Origin: an uncultured Prevotellaceae bacterium
Lineage (GTDB): Bacteria > Bacteroidota > Bacteroidia > Bacteroidales > Bacteroidaceae
Direction: 5' to 3'
Length of the DNA stretch: 64,000 bases
Assembly: GCA_947168395.1 (NCBI GenBank)
Contig: CAMVLT010000003.1
Location: forward strand, 62,001 to 126,000
This document shows positions 26,801 through 39,865 of this stretch, piece after piece. How positions within the stretch are numbered: position 1 is the stretch's first letter; the number at the start of each line of letters is the position of its first letter. Made by a program: the position numbers and the translations under genes. A model generated the notes under the pieces. The model made no database searches. It was not told the origin of the DNA and saw only the letters and a list, made by a program, of their open reading frames with translations.

Positions 26801-27962
26801 GCTTCTCTGCATAATCACGCTTTGTGTCGTATTCTTGCCGCAGACGAAGGCCGAGAAGTACGACCCTTTGGCGTATATGGACAGCGTGGAGTTCTCGCTC
26901 ATCACCTGTTCACCCCACGAGGAAGTCTACAGCCTCTACGGACACACGGCCCTGCGCTACCACGACCTGCACGAGGGCAAGCACGAGGACGTGGTCTTCA
27001 ACTGGGGCATCTTCAACTTCAAGGCCCCCCACTTCGCGCTTCGCTTCGTATTCGGACTGACTGACTATGAGTTAGGACTGGCCGACTTTGCCCCGTTCTG
27101 CAGGTACTACCAGCGTTGGGGCAGTTCGGTGAACGAGCAAGTACTCGACCTGACATCGGAGGAGAAACTGCGGCTGAACCAAGCCTTGGAGGAGAACTAC
27201 CAGCCCGAGAACCGCGTCTACCGCTACAACTTCTTCTACGACAACTGCTCTACCCGTCCACGCGACATCATCGAGCGTTGCATCGACGGCGAGGTGGTCT
27301 ACGAAACCAACGAGAACCTGAGGCCCACTTTCCGCGAGTTGCTGCACCATTGTACCAGAAACCACGAATGGGCTACCTTCGGCAACGACATGCTGTTGGG
27401 CGTGAAAGCCGACCTGAATACCACGCGCCAAGAGCAGGAGTTCCTGCCCGAAAACCTGCTGAACGACTTCAATCACGCCCGCATCAAGGGCAGCGACGGC
27501 AGTTGGCGACCCTTGGTCAAGGAGCGCCGTGTGCCCGTCACGCCTGGCGTACAGGTCATCGAGCGCGACTTCCCGCTCTCGCCTACAGAGTGTTTCCTGC
27601 TGCTGCTGGGCCTCTCGTTGGTGATTGCCGTCTTCGAATGGCGCAGGAGAAAGACCTTCAAGTACTGGGACGCCACGCTGATGACCGTCGTGGGACTGGC
27701 CGGCTGTGTGCTGGTGGTGATGATATTCTCGCAGCATCCTGCCACGAGTCTCAACCTGCAGCTGCTGCTCGTCAATCCCGTCCACCTGTTCTACCTGCCA
27801 GCCGTGCTGCGACGCAAGAAGACCCGCTACTGGTATGTGCTGCTGGCGATGGTCTGTCTGTACTATTTAGGCTTCGTCTGGCAGCATTATGCAGAGGGAA
27901 TGACCATTTTGGCATTATGTTTGCTACTAAGAGTATTGATACATTACAAGCATGAGAAATAG
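26766..27962 (+). CDS. DUF4105 membrane protein (Lnb-type lipoprotein N-acyltransferase candidate)
   Basis: A 398-residue protein with a signal/anchor (LLCIITLCVVFLPQTKA), a periplasmic DUF4105 domain and four to five C-terminal membrane segments (~285-398). The domain carries the paired catalytic-type residues: His in SLYGHTALRYHD and Cys in FFYDNCSTRPRD. DUF4105 proteins resemble papain-like NlpC/P60 folds, and a Bacteroides member has been reported as a lipoprotein N-acyltransferase (Lnb), which fits a lipoprotein-rich organism; the function here is by family only. It overlaps mgtC by 35 bases and the next gene by 11. ATG 26775 is an alternative start. Confidence 0.8.
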   Translation: METMPTTRLTVRLLCIITLCVVFLPQTKAEKYDPLAYMDSVEFSLITCSPHEEVYSLYGHTALRYHDLHEGKHEDVVFNWGIFNFKAPHFALRFVFGLTDYELGLADFAPFCRYYQRWGSSVNEQVLDLTSEEKLRLNQALEENYQPENRVYRYNFFYDNCSTRPRDIIERCIDGEVVYETNENLRPTFRELLHHCTRNHEWATFGNDMLLGVKADLNTTRQEQEFLPENLLNDFNHARIKGSDGSWRPLVKERRVPVTPGVQVIERDFPLSPTECFLLLLGLSLVIAVFEWRRRKTFKYWDATLMTVVGLAGCVLVVMIFSQHPATSLNLQLLLVNPVHLFYLPAVLRRKKTRYWYVLLAMVCLYYLGFVWQHYAEGMTILALCLLLRVLIHYKHEK

Positions 27963-29499
27963 GTACCTATATATTACCCTGCTGACCATCCTCGGCATCA
28001 CGCCCGAAATGATGGCGCAGAGCAACATACAATTCGTGCCGCGACTGGTCGTCAGCATCACCATCGACCAGCTGCGGACCGACTATATGGAGGCGTTTGC
28101 GCCGCTCTACGGCAACGACGGCTTCAAGCGGCTGATGCAGCAGGGAATGGTGTTTCCAAACGCCAACTACCCCTTCAGCCCCATCGACAGGGCTTCAGCT
28201 TCGGCCTCGGTGGTAACGGGTGTCACACCTTATTATCATAGTATTGTCAGCCAGAAGTGGCTCGACCGCGAGAGCCTGCGCCCCGTCTACTGCACAGGTA
28301 CGGAGGGCACGCCCCAGCAGCTGCTGACCTCGACCCTCGGCGACGAGTTGAAGGTATCGACGGGCGGCAACGCCAAGGTCTACAGCATAGCCCCGTTCGA
28401 CGATGCCGCCATTTTGTCAGCCGGACATGCTGCCGACGGTGCCTTCTGGATGAGCGACGAGGACGGCAAGTGGCACACCTCGTCGTTCTACTTGAACCAG
28501 CTGCCCAATTGGCTGTTCAGCCTCAACGAGTTACGCCTTTCCGCTACAGAAAAGGATAAACTCGTATGGGAGCCGGTCATCGAGCAGTCGGGCAAGTACA
28601 ACTATTACCAGCATACTGACAACGAGAAGCCCTTCAAGCACACGCTGAAAGGTGCCGAGCGCCATAGCCAGCTGAAGACCAGCGGACTCATCAACGCCTA
28701 CGTCACCGAACTGGCGCAGCAATGCGTCATTCAGGAGTCGCTGGGCTTCGACCGCGTCACCGACTTCCTGGCCGTGGGCTACTACGCTGGCACATTCAAC
28801 CATCAGGCTATGTCAGAATGTCAGCTTGAGCTGCAGGACACCTACGTCCGGCTGGACCGCGAGCTGGCAAGCCTTATCAACGACATCGAGCGCAAGGTGG
28901 GGGCCGAGCACGTGCTCTTCGTCGTCACCTCAACGGGCTACAGCGACGTCGAGAGTGCCGACTACGAGAAGTACCGCATACCGACGGGAACGTTCTACAT
29001 GAACCGCACCGCCAACCTGCTGAACATGTACTTCGGAGCCATCTGGGGTCAGGGCCGATACATCGAGTCGTGCTTCCGCAACCAGATGTTCCTGAACCAG
29101 AAGCTGTTGGAGTCGAAGCGCATATCGCTGATTGACGCCTGCCAGCGGGCACAGGAGTTCCTGACGCAGCTGTCGGGCGTGCGAAACGTCTACAGCAGTT
29201 TCCAGCTGCTGACCAGCACCAGCGAGCACATACAGAAGGTGCGCAACGGCTACAATCCCGAGCGTTGCGGCGACTTCATGGTAGAGGTGTCGCCGGGATG
29301 GAAGCTCTACAACGAAGACAACCAGGACACGCAGCTCTCGCGGGCCTCGTTCATACAGTTCCCCATCATCTTCTATGGTGCCGGAACAAAGGCCGGGCGC
29401 ATCACCGACCGCGTGACGGTCGACCGCATTGCACCGACCATTGCCAAGACCATACGCATCAGGGCACCCAACGCCTGCTCGGCGGAACCCCTATTCTGA
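27952..29499 (+). CDS. Degenerate alkaline-phosphatase-superfamily exported protein
   Basis: A 515-residue protein with a signal peptide ending MMAQ. The fold is recognisable: PRLVVSITIDQLRTDYM (one metal Asp, Asp39), GMVFPNANYPFSP, VVTGVTPYYHSI, and near the C-terminus FPIIFYGAGTKAGRITDRVTVDRIAPTIA. However, key catalytic positions look lost. The usual TAPGHAS nucleophile region reads SPIDRASAS, the usual ADHG metal motif reads VTSTGYSD, and the His expected just before the FPIIFYG strand is absent. It is therefore probably a non-catalytic phosphatase-like protein with a binding or structural role. It overlaps the DUF4105 gene and precedes secA. Confidence 0.78.
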   Translation: MRNRYLYITLLTILGITPEMMAQSNIQFVPRLVVSITIDQLRTDYMEAFAPLYGNDGFKRLMQQGMVFPNANYPFSPIDRASASASVVTGVTPYYHSIVSQKWLDRESLRPVYCTGTEGTPQQLLTSTLGDELKVSTGGNAKVYSIAPFDDAAILSAGHAADGAFWMSDEDGKWHTSSFYLNQLPNWLFSLNELRLSATEKDKLVWEPVIEQSGKYNYYQHTDNEKPFKHTLKGAERHSQLKTSGLINAYVTELAQQCVIQESLGFDRVTDFLAVGYYAGTFNHQAMSECQLELQDTYVRLDRELASLINDIERKVGAEHVLFVVTSTGYSDVESADYEKYRIPTGTFYMNRTANLLNMYFGAIWGQGRYIESCFRNQMFLNQKLLESKRISLIDACQRAQEFLTQLSGVRNVYSSFQLLTSTSEHIQKVRNGYNPERCGDFMVEVSPGWKLYNEDNQDTQLSRASFIQFPIIFYGAGTKAGRITDRVTVDRIAPTIAKTIRIRAPNACSAEPLF

Positions 29500-29544
29500 G
29501 AACAATAACAGTAATTCGTAAATAGTCAAATAGAAAATACAAAA

Positions 29545-32500
29545 ATGAATTTTACCAAGATTTTGAAGTCATTGTTCGGCGACAAGTCATCGCGCGACAT
29601 GAAACTGATTCAGCCCCTCGTAGACAAGGCAAAGTCGTTCACGCCGCAGATACAGGCCATGAGCAACGACGAACTGCGTGCCCGCACCAAGGAGATACAG
29701 CAGCAGGTACAGCAGGCTGCCCACGAGCAGAAAGAGAAGATTGCCCAGCTGAAGGCAACGATTGAAGACACGCCCATCGACGAGCGCGAGGCCATCTTCA
29801 ACCAGATAGACAAGTTGGAGAAGGAGGCACTCGACATCTATGAGAAGGCCCTCGACGAAGTGATGTTCGAGGTGTTTGCCATCGTCAAGGAGACGGCACG
29901 CCGATTCGCCGAGAACGAGGAGACCGTTGTGACGGCTACCGACTTCGACCGCGAGCTGGCAGCCGACCCTCGCAAGGACTTCATCACCATCGACGGCGAC
30001 AAGGCCATCTACCACAACCACTGGACAGCCGGAGGCAACGACCTGAAGTGGGAAATGATACACTACGACGTGCAGCTGTTCGGCGGCACCGTGCTCCATC
30101 AGGGAAAGATTGCCGAGATGGCTACGGGTGAAGGTAAGACGCTGGTCGCTACCCTACCCGTCTTCCTCAACGCCCTGACGGGCAACGGCGTACACGTGGT
30201 GACGGTGAACGATTACCTGTCGAAGCGTGACTCCGAGTGGATGGGACCGCTCTATATGTTCCACGGTCTCTCGGTCGACTGTATCGACAAGCACCAGCCC
30301 AACAGCGAGGCCCGTCGCCGTGCCTACCAGGCCGACATCACGTTTGGTACGAACAATGAGTTCGGTTTCGACTACCTGCGCGACAACATGGCCACGTCGC
30401 CAGCCGACCTGGTGCAGCGTTCGCACAACTACGCCATCGTCGACGAGGTGGACTCGGTGCTGATTGACGATGCGCGTACACCTCTTATTATTAGTGGCCC
30501 CGTGCCCAAGGGCGACGACCAGATGTTCGAGGAGTACCAGCCGCTGGTCGAGAAACTCGTCGGCGTGCAGCGCCAGTTGGCCACGCAGTACCTGGCTGAT
30601 GCCAAGCAGAAGATTGGCGAAGGTCAGCGTCTGGCCGAGGAAGGAAAGAAGAAGGAGTCGGAGACCCTGCTCGAAGAGGGCTTCCTGTCGCTCTTCCGCT
30701 CACACAAGGCCATGCCGAAGAACAAGCCGCTCATCAAGTATCTGTCGGAGGAAGGCATCAAGGCCGGTATGCTCAAGACCGAAGAGACCTATATGGAGAA
30801 CAACAACCGCCGCATGCCCGAAGCCGTCGAGCCACTCTACTTCGTGGTGGACGAGAAGCTGAACTCGTGCGACCTGACCGATAAGGGTACGGGCTGGTTA
30901 GCCAATCAGGTGAACGATGCCGAGCTGTTTGTGCTGCCCGACATCGCCGGACAGCTATCTGCACTCGAGGGTGAGACGGGCATGACCGACCAGGAGCGCG
31001 TCGACAAGAAGGACGAACTGATGGCTCACTACGCCGTGCAGTCGGAGCGCGTACACACGCTTCAGCAGCTGCTGAAGGCCTACTGCATGTTCAATAAGGA
31101 CGACGAGTACGTGGTCATCGACGGCGAGGTGAAGATTGTGGACGAGCAGACGGGCCGTATCATGGAGGGTCGCCGCTGGAGCGACGGTCTGCACCAGGCC
31201 GTAGAAGCCAAGGAGCACGTGAAGGTGGAGGCTGCCACCCAGACTTTTGCCACCATCACGCTGCAGAACTACTTCCGCATGTACCACAAGCTGGCCGGCA
31301 TGACGGGTACGGCATCGACGGAGGCAGGCGAGTTCTGGGACATCTACAAGCTCGACGTGGTGGAGATTCCTACCAACCGCCCCGTCATCCGTAACGACCA
31401 GGACGACCGCGTCTACAAGACTGCCCGAGAGAAGTACAAGGCTGTCATCGAGGAAATTGTCGCCATGCGCAACGCCGGACGTCCCACGCTGATTGGTACG
31501 ACGTCGGTGGAAATCTCGGAGTTGCTGAGCCGTATGCTCGATATGTACGTCAACCCCGAGACGGGAAAGCGCGAGGGTATACCCCACCAGGTGCTGAACG
31601 CCAAGCTGCACCAGAAAGAGGCCGACATCGTGGCACTGGCCGGTCAAAGCACTAACGGAAAGGGTGCCGTCACCATCGCCACCAACATGGCAGGCCGTGG
31701 TACCGATATCAAGCTGTCGCCCGAGGTAAAGGCCGCCGGTGGTCTGGCCATCATCGGTACCGAGCGTCACGAGAGCCGCCGTGTGGACCGCCAGTTACGT
31801 GGTCGTGCCGGACGTCAGGGTGACCCGGGCTCCAGCGTGTTCTACGTGTCGTTAGAAGACAAACTGATGCGACTCTTCGCATCCGAACGTATCGCCTCAG
31901 TCATGGACCGCTTGGGATTCAAGGAGGGCGAGATGATTGAAAGTCCGATGATTTCGAAGAGCATCGAGCGTGCCCAGAAGAAGGTCGAGGAGAACAACTT
32001 CGGTATCCGTAAGCGCCTCATCGAGTACGACGACGTGATGAACAAACAGCGTACCGTCATCTACGAGAAGCGCCGCCACGCCCTGATGGGTGAGCGTATC
32101 GGCATGGACATATCGAACATCATCTGGGACCGCATTGTCAACATCATCGAGAACAACGACTATGCCGGTTGCAAGGAGGAGTTCCTGCATATCATGGCAA
32201 TGGAGGTGCCCTTCACGGAAGAGGAGTTCAGCAACAAGCAGCGTGAGCAGCTGGAGGAAGAGGCATTCCAGGCCGCAATCGGCAACTTCGAGCGCAAGAC
32301 GGAGCGCATACGCGAGGTGGCACAGCCCATCATCAAGCAGGTGTACGAAACGCAGGGTGCCATGTACGAGCGCATCATGGTGCCCCTGACCGACGGCCGA
32401 CGCATGTACAACATACCGTGTAACCTCAAGGAAGCCTACGACACGGAGTCGAAGTCGGTGGTCAAGGAGTTCGAGAAGGCCATACTGCTCCACATCATCG

Positions 32501-32931
32501 ACGACTCGTGGAAGGAGAACCTGCGCCAGCTCGACGAACTGAAGCACTCCGTGCAAAACGCCAGCTACGAACAGAAGGATCCGCTGCTTATCTTCAAGTT
32601 GGAGTCAGCCAAGGTGTGGGACTCGATGATCAACGAGATGTACAACCGCATCTGCTCCATACTGACCCGCGCCCAGATTCCCGTCGTAGAGCAGGTGCAG
32701 GAGGCCGCTCCAGAGCCTACCCACCAGCCTCAGCAGTACACCGAGACCAAGCAAAACCTCGACGAGGAGAAACTGACCGACGAGAACCAGCGTGCCGCTG
32801 CCCAGCACGACACCCGTGCCCAGCAGCCCCGCACCCCCATCATGAAGGACAGGCTCCCCGGCCGTAACGACCCCTGCCCCTGCGGCAGTGGCAAGAAGTT
32901 CAAGAACTGCCACGGACGCGGCATCGTCTGA
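29545..32931 (+). CDS. secA: Preprotein translocase ATPase SecA
   Basis: A 1128-residue motor that drives preproteins through SecYEG. Walker A is [13 protein letters not shown] (~192-204), Walker [18 protein letters not shown], then the helicase motif [37 protein letters not shown], and the C-terminal zinc-binding [14 protein letters not shown]. It is longer than E. coli SecA (901) because of inserts usual in Bacteroidota, including a Lys/Glu-rich stretch (~residues 345-400) inside the first nucleotide-binding region. Preceded by 45 bases after the phosphatase-like gene and followed by a strong terminator. Confidence 0.98.
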   Translation: MNFTKILKSLFGDKSSRDMKLIQPLVDKAKSFTPQIQAMSNDELRARTKEIQQQVQQAAHEQKEKIAQLKATIEDTPIDEREAIFNQIDKLEKEALDIYEKALDEVMFEVFAIVKETARRFAENEETVVTATDFDRELAADPRKDFITIDGDKAIYHNHWTAGGNDLKWEMIHYDVQLFGGTVLHQGKIAEMATGEGKTLVATLPVFLNALTGNGVHVVTVNDYLSKRDSEWMGPLYMFHGLSVDCIDKHQPNSEARRRAYQADITFGTNNEFGFDYLRDNMATSPADLVQRSHNYAIVDEVDSVLIDDARTPLIISGPVPKGDDQMFEEYQPLVEKLVGVQRQLATQYLADAKQKIGEGQRLAEEGKKKESETLLEEGFLSLFRSHKAMPKNKPLIKYLSEEGIKAGMLKTEETYMENNNRRMPEAVEPLYFVVDEKLNSCDLTDKGTGWLANQVNDAELFVLPDIAGQLSALEGETGMTDQERVDKKDELMAHYAVQSERVHTLQQLLKAYCMFNKDDEYVVIDGEVKIVDEQTGRIMEGRRWSDGLHQAVEAKEHVKVEAATQTFATITLQNYFRMYHKLAGMTGTASTEAGEFWDIYKLDVVEIPTNRPVIRNDQDDRVYKTAREKYKAVIEEIVAMRNAGRPTLIGTTSVEISELLSRMLDMYVNPETGKREGIPHQVLNAKLHQKEADIVALAGQSTNGKGAVTIATNMAGRGTDIKLSPEVKAAGGLAIIGTERHESRRVDRQLRGRAGRQGDPGSSVFYVSLEDKLMRLFASERIASVMDRLGFKEGEMIESPMISKSIERAQKKVEENNFGIRKRLIEYDDVMNKQRTVIYEKRRHALMGERIGMDISNIIWDRIVNIIENNDYAGCKEEFLHIMAMEVPFTEEEFSNKQREQLEEEAFQAAIGNFERKTERIREVAQPIIKQVYETQGAMYERIMVPLTDGRRMYNIPCNLKEAYDTESKSVVKEFEKAILLHIIDDSWKENLRQLDELKHSVQNASYEQKDPLLIFKLESAKVWDSMINEMYNRICSILTRAQIPVVEQVQEAAPEPTHQPQQYTETKQNLDEEKLTDENQRAAAQHDTRAQQPRTPIMKDRLPGRNDPCPCGSGKKFKNCHGRGIV

Positions 32932-32943
32932 TTCTGCAATATA

Positions 32944-32996
32944 GTAAATAATAAAAGAGGTGAAGCCGTTGCGGTTCCACCTCTTTTATTATTTAC
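32944..32996. terminator. Bidirectional terminator after secA
   Basis: A 19-bp perfect stem (32944-32962 with 32978-32996) with U-rich tails on both strands lies between secA and the convergent gene at 33.0 kb, with an additional small inner stem CCG-TTG-CGG. It is the strongest terminator in the window. Confidence 0.9.
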
Positions 32997-33022
32997 ACCT
33001 CACGAACGGGTTCTTCATTCCC

Positions 33023-34414
33023 TCAGAATTTACTAATCTCAGCCATGAACGAAGGCCGACGACGATAAACATCACGGAAATGTTCAGCCAACTGATGGGC
33101 TACAGTTTTTCCGTTCTCCAGTTTCAGCATGGCTTCCATGGAGTGGCGTATACGACTATAGTGCTTGGCTCCCATGTTCCTTTCGGCATAGTTTTTCAGC
33201 ATATTGACATATTCCGTCAGAAGTTCATCGGAGTGGGTAGCCTTCAAATGATGGGCATAAGAGTCGAACATATCCAACGAATGGTGCTTGGTACCCATAA
33301 GCAGGGCGAAGAGTTTTTCCCAGTTTTGATCCTCGGCATAAATGTCTGCCTCGATGCTGGAACTGCTCCAAACAAGCATATCGGTCTCGTTGAGCATCTT
33401 CGTGAGGAAAGCATTCCACTCTTTAGGGGCGATGAGCTTTTTCAGTTCGTGATAATAGTCCATCGTGCCTCTTTTCAGGACAAACAGTTCACGGCAAAGT
33501 TTGGTTTGCATCTGCCAGTTTAGGGTTCGGCGGTAAATGTCAAGTTCCAGTTCTTTCCACTCCACGATGCTCTGGTTCTTCTCGTCGGCTATCTTCTGAC
33601 CGCCCTTAATAAGGGTTATTGCATTCTGGAAGTCCTTTCGCTCAACAGCCTTCTCAATCTCGCGCTTTCTGACTTGTGGCATATAAAGATACTGTTCGAT
33701 AGCCTTCATTGCATCATCTTTACGTCCCATTTTCTCAAGCAGGGTAATCTTCCGGATGGCATACTCTGCTCGGTTGCTGTCGTAGATGTCTGGCTGTAAT
33801 ATCATTTCATCGAGCATGCGCAGCATGGCATCGTCAGACTGCGAGGCGGCAGAAGCCTCTTGTAACAGCCGGTTCATGTCGCAGTAGCCAAGGTTCCAGA
33901 TTTCCGATTTCACCATCTTCTTCAGCTTACCTATCACCTCGTCTTTCTCTTCCTGGGGCACGCTATCGGAACCAATACTCTCCACAAGTAGCTTGCCGTA
34001 GCCCTCAAGAGTGTCGGCAAGCCACCAGTCGCCGTCATCTTCGTACATATAGTTCAGGTCTTCCGCATCGGTGAGTTCAAACATGCGCATGGCTATCTGC
34101 AGGGCAGCACTGGCATTGCCAATGTCTAACAGTCGCCGTGCATCCTTCAGTAGGCCCGTTGAAACGCTGTAAACCTCATCCCAGTCCGTCACATAGTAAC
34201 TGTGCCAACGGTCGCCGATGTTCTTCTCTTCGCCGAAGGCTTCTTCCAGCCGTACGATGAAGTCTGCGGCTGAATCCTCGTCTTCAATAAACCGCTCATT
34301 AAGGAAGCTTGTCAGTTCTTTATTGAACTTCTTATCCTTACGTGCATAGTCCTGGCAGAACTCACGTAGGTCTTCAAGTGTTGCCAAAGGCATTAAGTCG
34401 CTAATTTGTTTCAT
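33023..34414 (-). CDS. Helical repeat protein of unknown function
   Basis: A 463-residue cytoplasmic protein without signal peptide. I use ATG 34414 (MKQISDLMPLATLEDL), directly after a -7 element. The sequence is almost wholly alpha-helical and rich in Glu, Lys and Leu, with TPR/HEAT-like helical pairs (ASAALQIAMRMFELTDAEDL, MGRKDDAMKAIEQYLYMPQ, DFQNAITLIKGG). The C-terminus, AERNMGAKHYSRIRHSMEAM...VYRRRPSFMAEISKF, resembles the helical regions found next to SWIM zinc fingers, but no SWIM cysteines are present. I do not recognise a named function. Single-gene transcript between secA and the SDR gene. Confidence 0.75.
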   Translation of the reverse strand: MKQISDLMPLATLEDLREFCQDYARKDKKFNKELTSFLNERFIEDEDSAADFIVRLEEAFGEEKNIGDRWHSYYVTDWDEVYSVSTGLLKDARRLLDIGNASAALQIAMRMFELTDAEDLNYMYEDDGDWWLADTLEGYGKLLVESIGSDSVPQEEKDEVIGKLKKMVKSEIWNLGYCDMNRLLQEASAASQSDDAMLRMLDEMILQPDIYDSNRAEYAIRKITLLEKMGRKDDAMKAIEQYLYMPQVRKREIEKAVERKDFQNAITLIKGGQKIADEKNQSIVEWKELELDIYRRTLNWQMQTKLCRELFVLKRGTMDYYHELKKLIAPKEWNAFLTKMLNETDMLVWSSSSIEADIYAEDQNWEKLFALLMGTKHHSLDMFDSYAHHLKATHSDELLTEYVNMLKNYAERNMGAKHYSRIRHSMEAMLKLENGKTVAHQLAEHFRDVYRRRPSFMAEISKF

Positions 34415-34432
34415 ACTGTATCTTTTATTTTG

Positions 34433-34440
34433 CAAAAGTA
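34433..34440 (-). promoter_or_regulatory. -7 element of the 33.0-kb gene
   Basis: CAAAAGTA, i.e. TACTTTTG on the minus strand, 18 bases before the ATG; no clear -33 TTTG. Confidence 0.5.
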
Positions 34441-34562
34441 CACAAAAAAAAACGAACAATATGTATGTTCTGATAATTATTTGTTGCCTTTGCATGAAAA
34501 TCTTATAATCAGCAAGAGTATATGGTAATCAAGAATGGCAATGGGCAGATTCTGTCATCTCT

Positions 34563-35279
34563 CTATTTCATCCTTTTATAGATAGTGAAAGGCAGATTTC
34601 TGCTGATAAAAGCAAGGAAGCGCCAACGCTTAGTGACATAGACTTTGGACTTCTTCTTACGAATAGCAGCAATGATTTGACTGGCAACTTTATCGACAGG
34701 CATCACCCAAAACAAATCTTCTCCTTTTGCCATTGCAGTATCAACGAGACCTGGACGAATGTCAGTTATTATGATGTGACTACCACTATTGAAGGCTTTC
34801 TTTCGCAAAGCCTCCATGTAGTTGATTTGATAGGCTTTTGTTGCGCTATAGGCTGGTGCTATAGGTTCTCCGCGCAGTCCACCCACAGAAGTAATAACAA
34901 CTAGATGTCCCTTTCCTTGGTGTTCGAACAGACGATAGAGAGTGTCAACAACAAATGTCCATCCAATCACGTTAGTTTCAATGGCAGGAAGTTCTATGGA
35001 ATAGTCAAGCGAAGGATTGAGTTCACCTGTTCCTGCACAGACAATGGCCAGGTCTATTTGGCAAAACGCTTCATGGATGATGTTGATGGCCATACCAGAT
35101 TCTTTCAGTTTAGTGATGTCTACCGTTACAACCTTCGTGTTGATAGGATATTGTTGGCACAACTCTTCTAACAGGTGTGTCCGTCTGCCTACTATACCTA
35201 TTTTATGGTCATGTTGTGCATAATTCAGAAACAGAGCCTTGCCAATTCCCGAGGTGGCACCTATGATGATGATGTTCAT
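34563..35279 (-). CDS. Short-chain dehydrogenase/reductase
   Basis: A 238-residue classical-type SDR. The NAD(P)-binding motif is GATSGIG (Gly8-Gly14), followed by VGRR (Arg pair suggesting NADPH), the VCAGTG equivalent of NNAG, the catalytic Ser in VVITSVGG, and YSATK with the catalytic Tyr and Lys. The C-terminus is basic (KRWRFLAFISRNLPFTIYKRMK) and may associate with membrane. ATG 35279 follows a consensus promoter. The substrate is unknown. Confidence 0.9.
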   Translation of the reverse strand: MNIIIIGATSGIGKALFLNYAQHDHKIGIVGRRTHLLEELCQQYPINTKVVTVDITKLKESGMAINIIHEAFCQIDLAIVCAGTGELNPSLDYSIELPAIETNVIGWTFVVDTLYRLFEHQGKGHLVVITSVGGLRGEPIAPAYSATKAYQINYMEALRKKAFNSGSHIIITDIRPGLVDTAMAKGEDLFWVMPVDKVASQIIAAIRKKKSKVYVTKRWRFLAFISRNLPFTIYKRMK

Positions 35280-35294
35280 ATTGTTTTTTGTGTA

Positions 35295-35328
35295 CAAAGT
35301 TAATCATATCATCTTAACCTTATACAAA
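35295..35328 (-). promoter_or_regulatory. Promoter of the SDR gene
   Basis: CAAAGTTA (35295-35302) is TAACTTTG on the minus strand; CAAA at 35325-35328 is TTTG, spacing 22. Confidence 0.6.
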
Positions 35329-35381
35329 TATAGAAACAAAAAACGCATGTTTACAGTAAACTCTCAAAACGTTTTGAGAAT

Positions 35382-35954
35382 TTACAAACCAAAAGTTACT
35401 TCCCTGCGAATATTGCTGATGGTTGTTGGCGTTACTTTCAAATAAGATGCTATGTCTTTTAAGCTGATGTTTTGCACAAGGTTTGGGCAACGACGAAGCA
35501 ACTCTGTATATCGCTCTCTGGTAGACATGCGGTAGGTGTCAAGATACTGGGTATAGACTTGAGAGAAGAGATGGTCGGATATGGCCTGCTGGACTTCTTT
35601 CATATCGTCTGAATCAAGAAGTTTGAGCAACTCTTCACCAGAAAGTAGGAATATCTTGCAGGGCGTTGCTGCCACAACCGTCACTTCAGAAGTCTTACCA
35701 GAAAGACAATTTGGATAATCGCCTACGAATTCGCGCTCAAATGCGAAGCCTGAAATATAGTCTTTCTGTTCGAATGGATTATGCACAAGATACTTGAAAT
35801 AGCCTTTCTCTACAAAGCCCACATATCGGGAACGCTCACCTGTCTTGATGAAATAATCACCCTTGGCATATTGTGTCAATCGTCCGTGATTAACGCAATA
35901 ATCTGCCAATGGCGTAAGGTCAAGACCTTCGATATATGAATTGAAGCCCGTCAT
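35382..35954 (-). CDS. Crp/Fnr-family transcriptional regulator
   Basis: A 190-residue regulator with an N-terminal cyclic-nucleotide-binding fold (~25-120; KGDYFIKTGERSRYVGFVEKGYFKYL) and a short C-terminal helix-turn-helix (SLKDIASYLKVTPTTISNIRRE). The phosphate-binding cassette arginine typical of cAMP binders is not obvious, so another ligand or none is likely. No Fnr-type cysteines are seen. It lies between the SDR gene and the pyruvate oxidoreductase terminator and is probably monocistronic. Confidence 0.87.
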   Translation of the reverse strand: MTGFNSYIEGLDLTPLADYCVNHGRLTQYAKGDYFIKTGERSRYVGFVEKGYFKYLVHNPFEQKDYISGFAFEREFVGDYPNCLSGKTSEVTVVAATPCKIFLLSGEELLKLLDSDDMKEVQQAISDHLFSQVYTQYLDTYRMSTRERYTELLRRCPNLVQNISLKDIASYLKVTPTTISNIRREVTFGL

Positions 35955-36031
35955 TTAAAGGTCAGTATAGTCGCGCCTGCTTCTTCACGGCCAACAGTCC
36001 ATTTTGCCATCATTTGTCTATTAGCTGATAA

Positions 36032-36076
36032 AATCAACCACGGGCAGGGCATTTCACCCTGCCCGTGGCATTGATT
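36032..36076 (-). terminator. Terminator of the pyruvate:ferredoxin oxidoreductase gene
   Basis: Stem CCACGGGCAGGG (36038-36049) with its complement at 36057-36068, 7-base loop, flanked by AATCAA/TTGATT that extend the stem. Confidence 0.85.
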
Positions 36077-36089
36077 AAACTATTGGAAA

Positions 36090-39662
<3,573 letters not shown>

Positions 39663-39738
39663 TTTGTTTATAAATAAAATGTATAACAGTATTGCCTGAA
39701 ATAATACCTAAAAATGAGGATTTGTTTTAAAACGTGTG

Positions 39739-39769
39739 CAAAGGTACAAAGAAAATCCCGAAATGCAAA
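39739..39769 (-). promoter_or_regulatory. Promoter of the pyruvate:ferredoxin oxidoreductase gene
   Basis: CAAAGGTA (39739-39746; TACCTTTG on the minus strand) and CAAA (39766-39769; TTTG) spaced by 19 bases; leader about 70 bases. Confidence 0.75.
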
Positions 39770-39809
39770 GCACAGTTTGCAAAATATTCCTAAAACGTTT
39801 GCGTTTGTC

Positions 39810-39840
39810 TTGCAAGTCAATAAATAATGTATTACTTTTG
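39810..39840 (+). promoter_or_regulatory. Promoter of fhs
   Basis: TACTTTTG at 39833-39840 with TTG at 39810-39812, spacing 20, and 25 bases to the ATG. Confidence 0.65.
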
Positions 39841-39865
39841 CACCCAAATTGTAAAAGAAACAACG

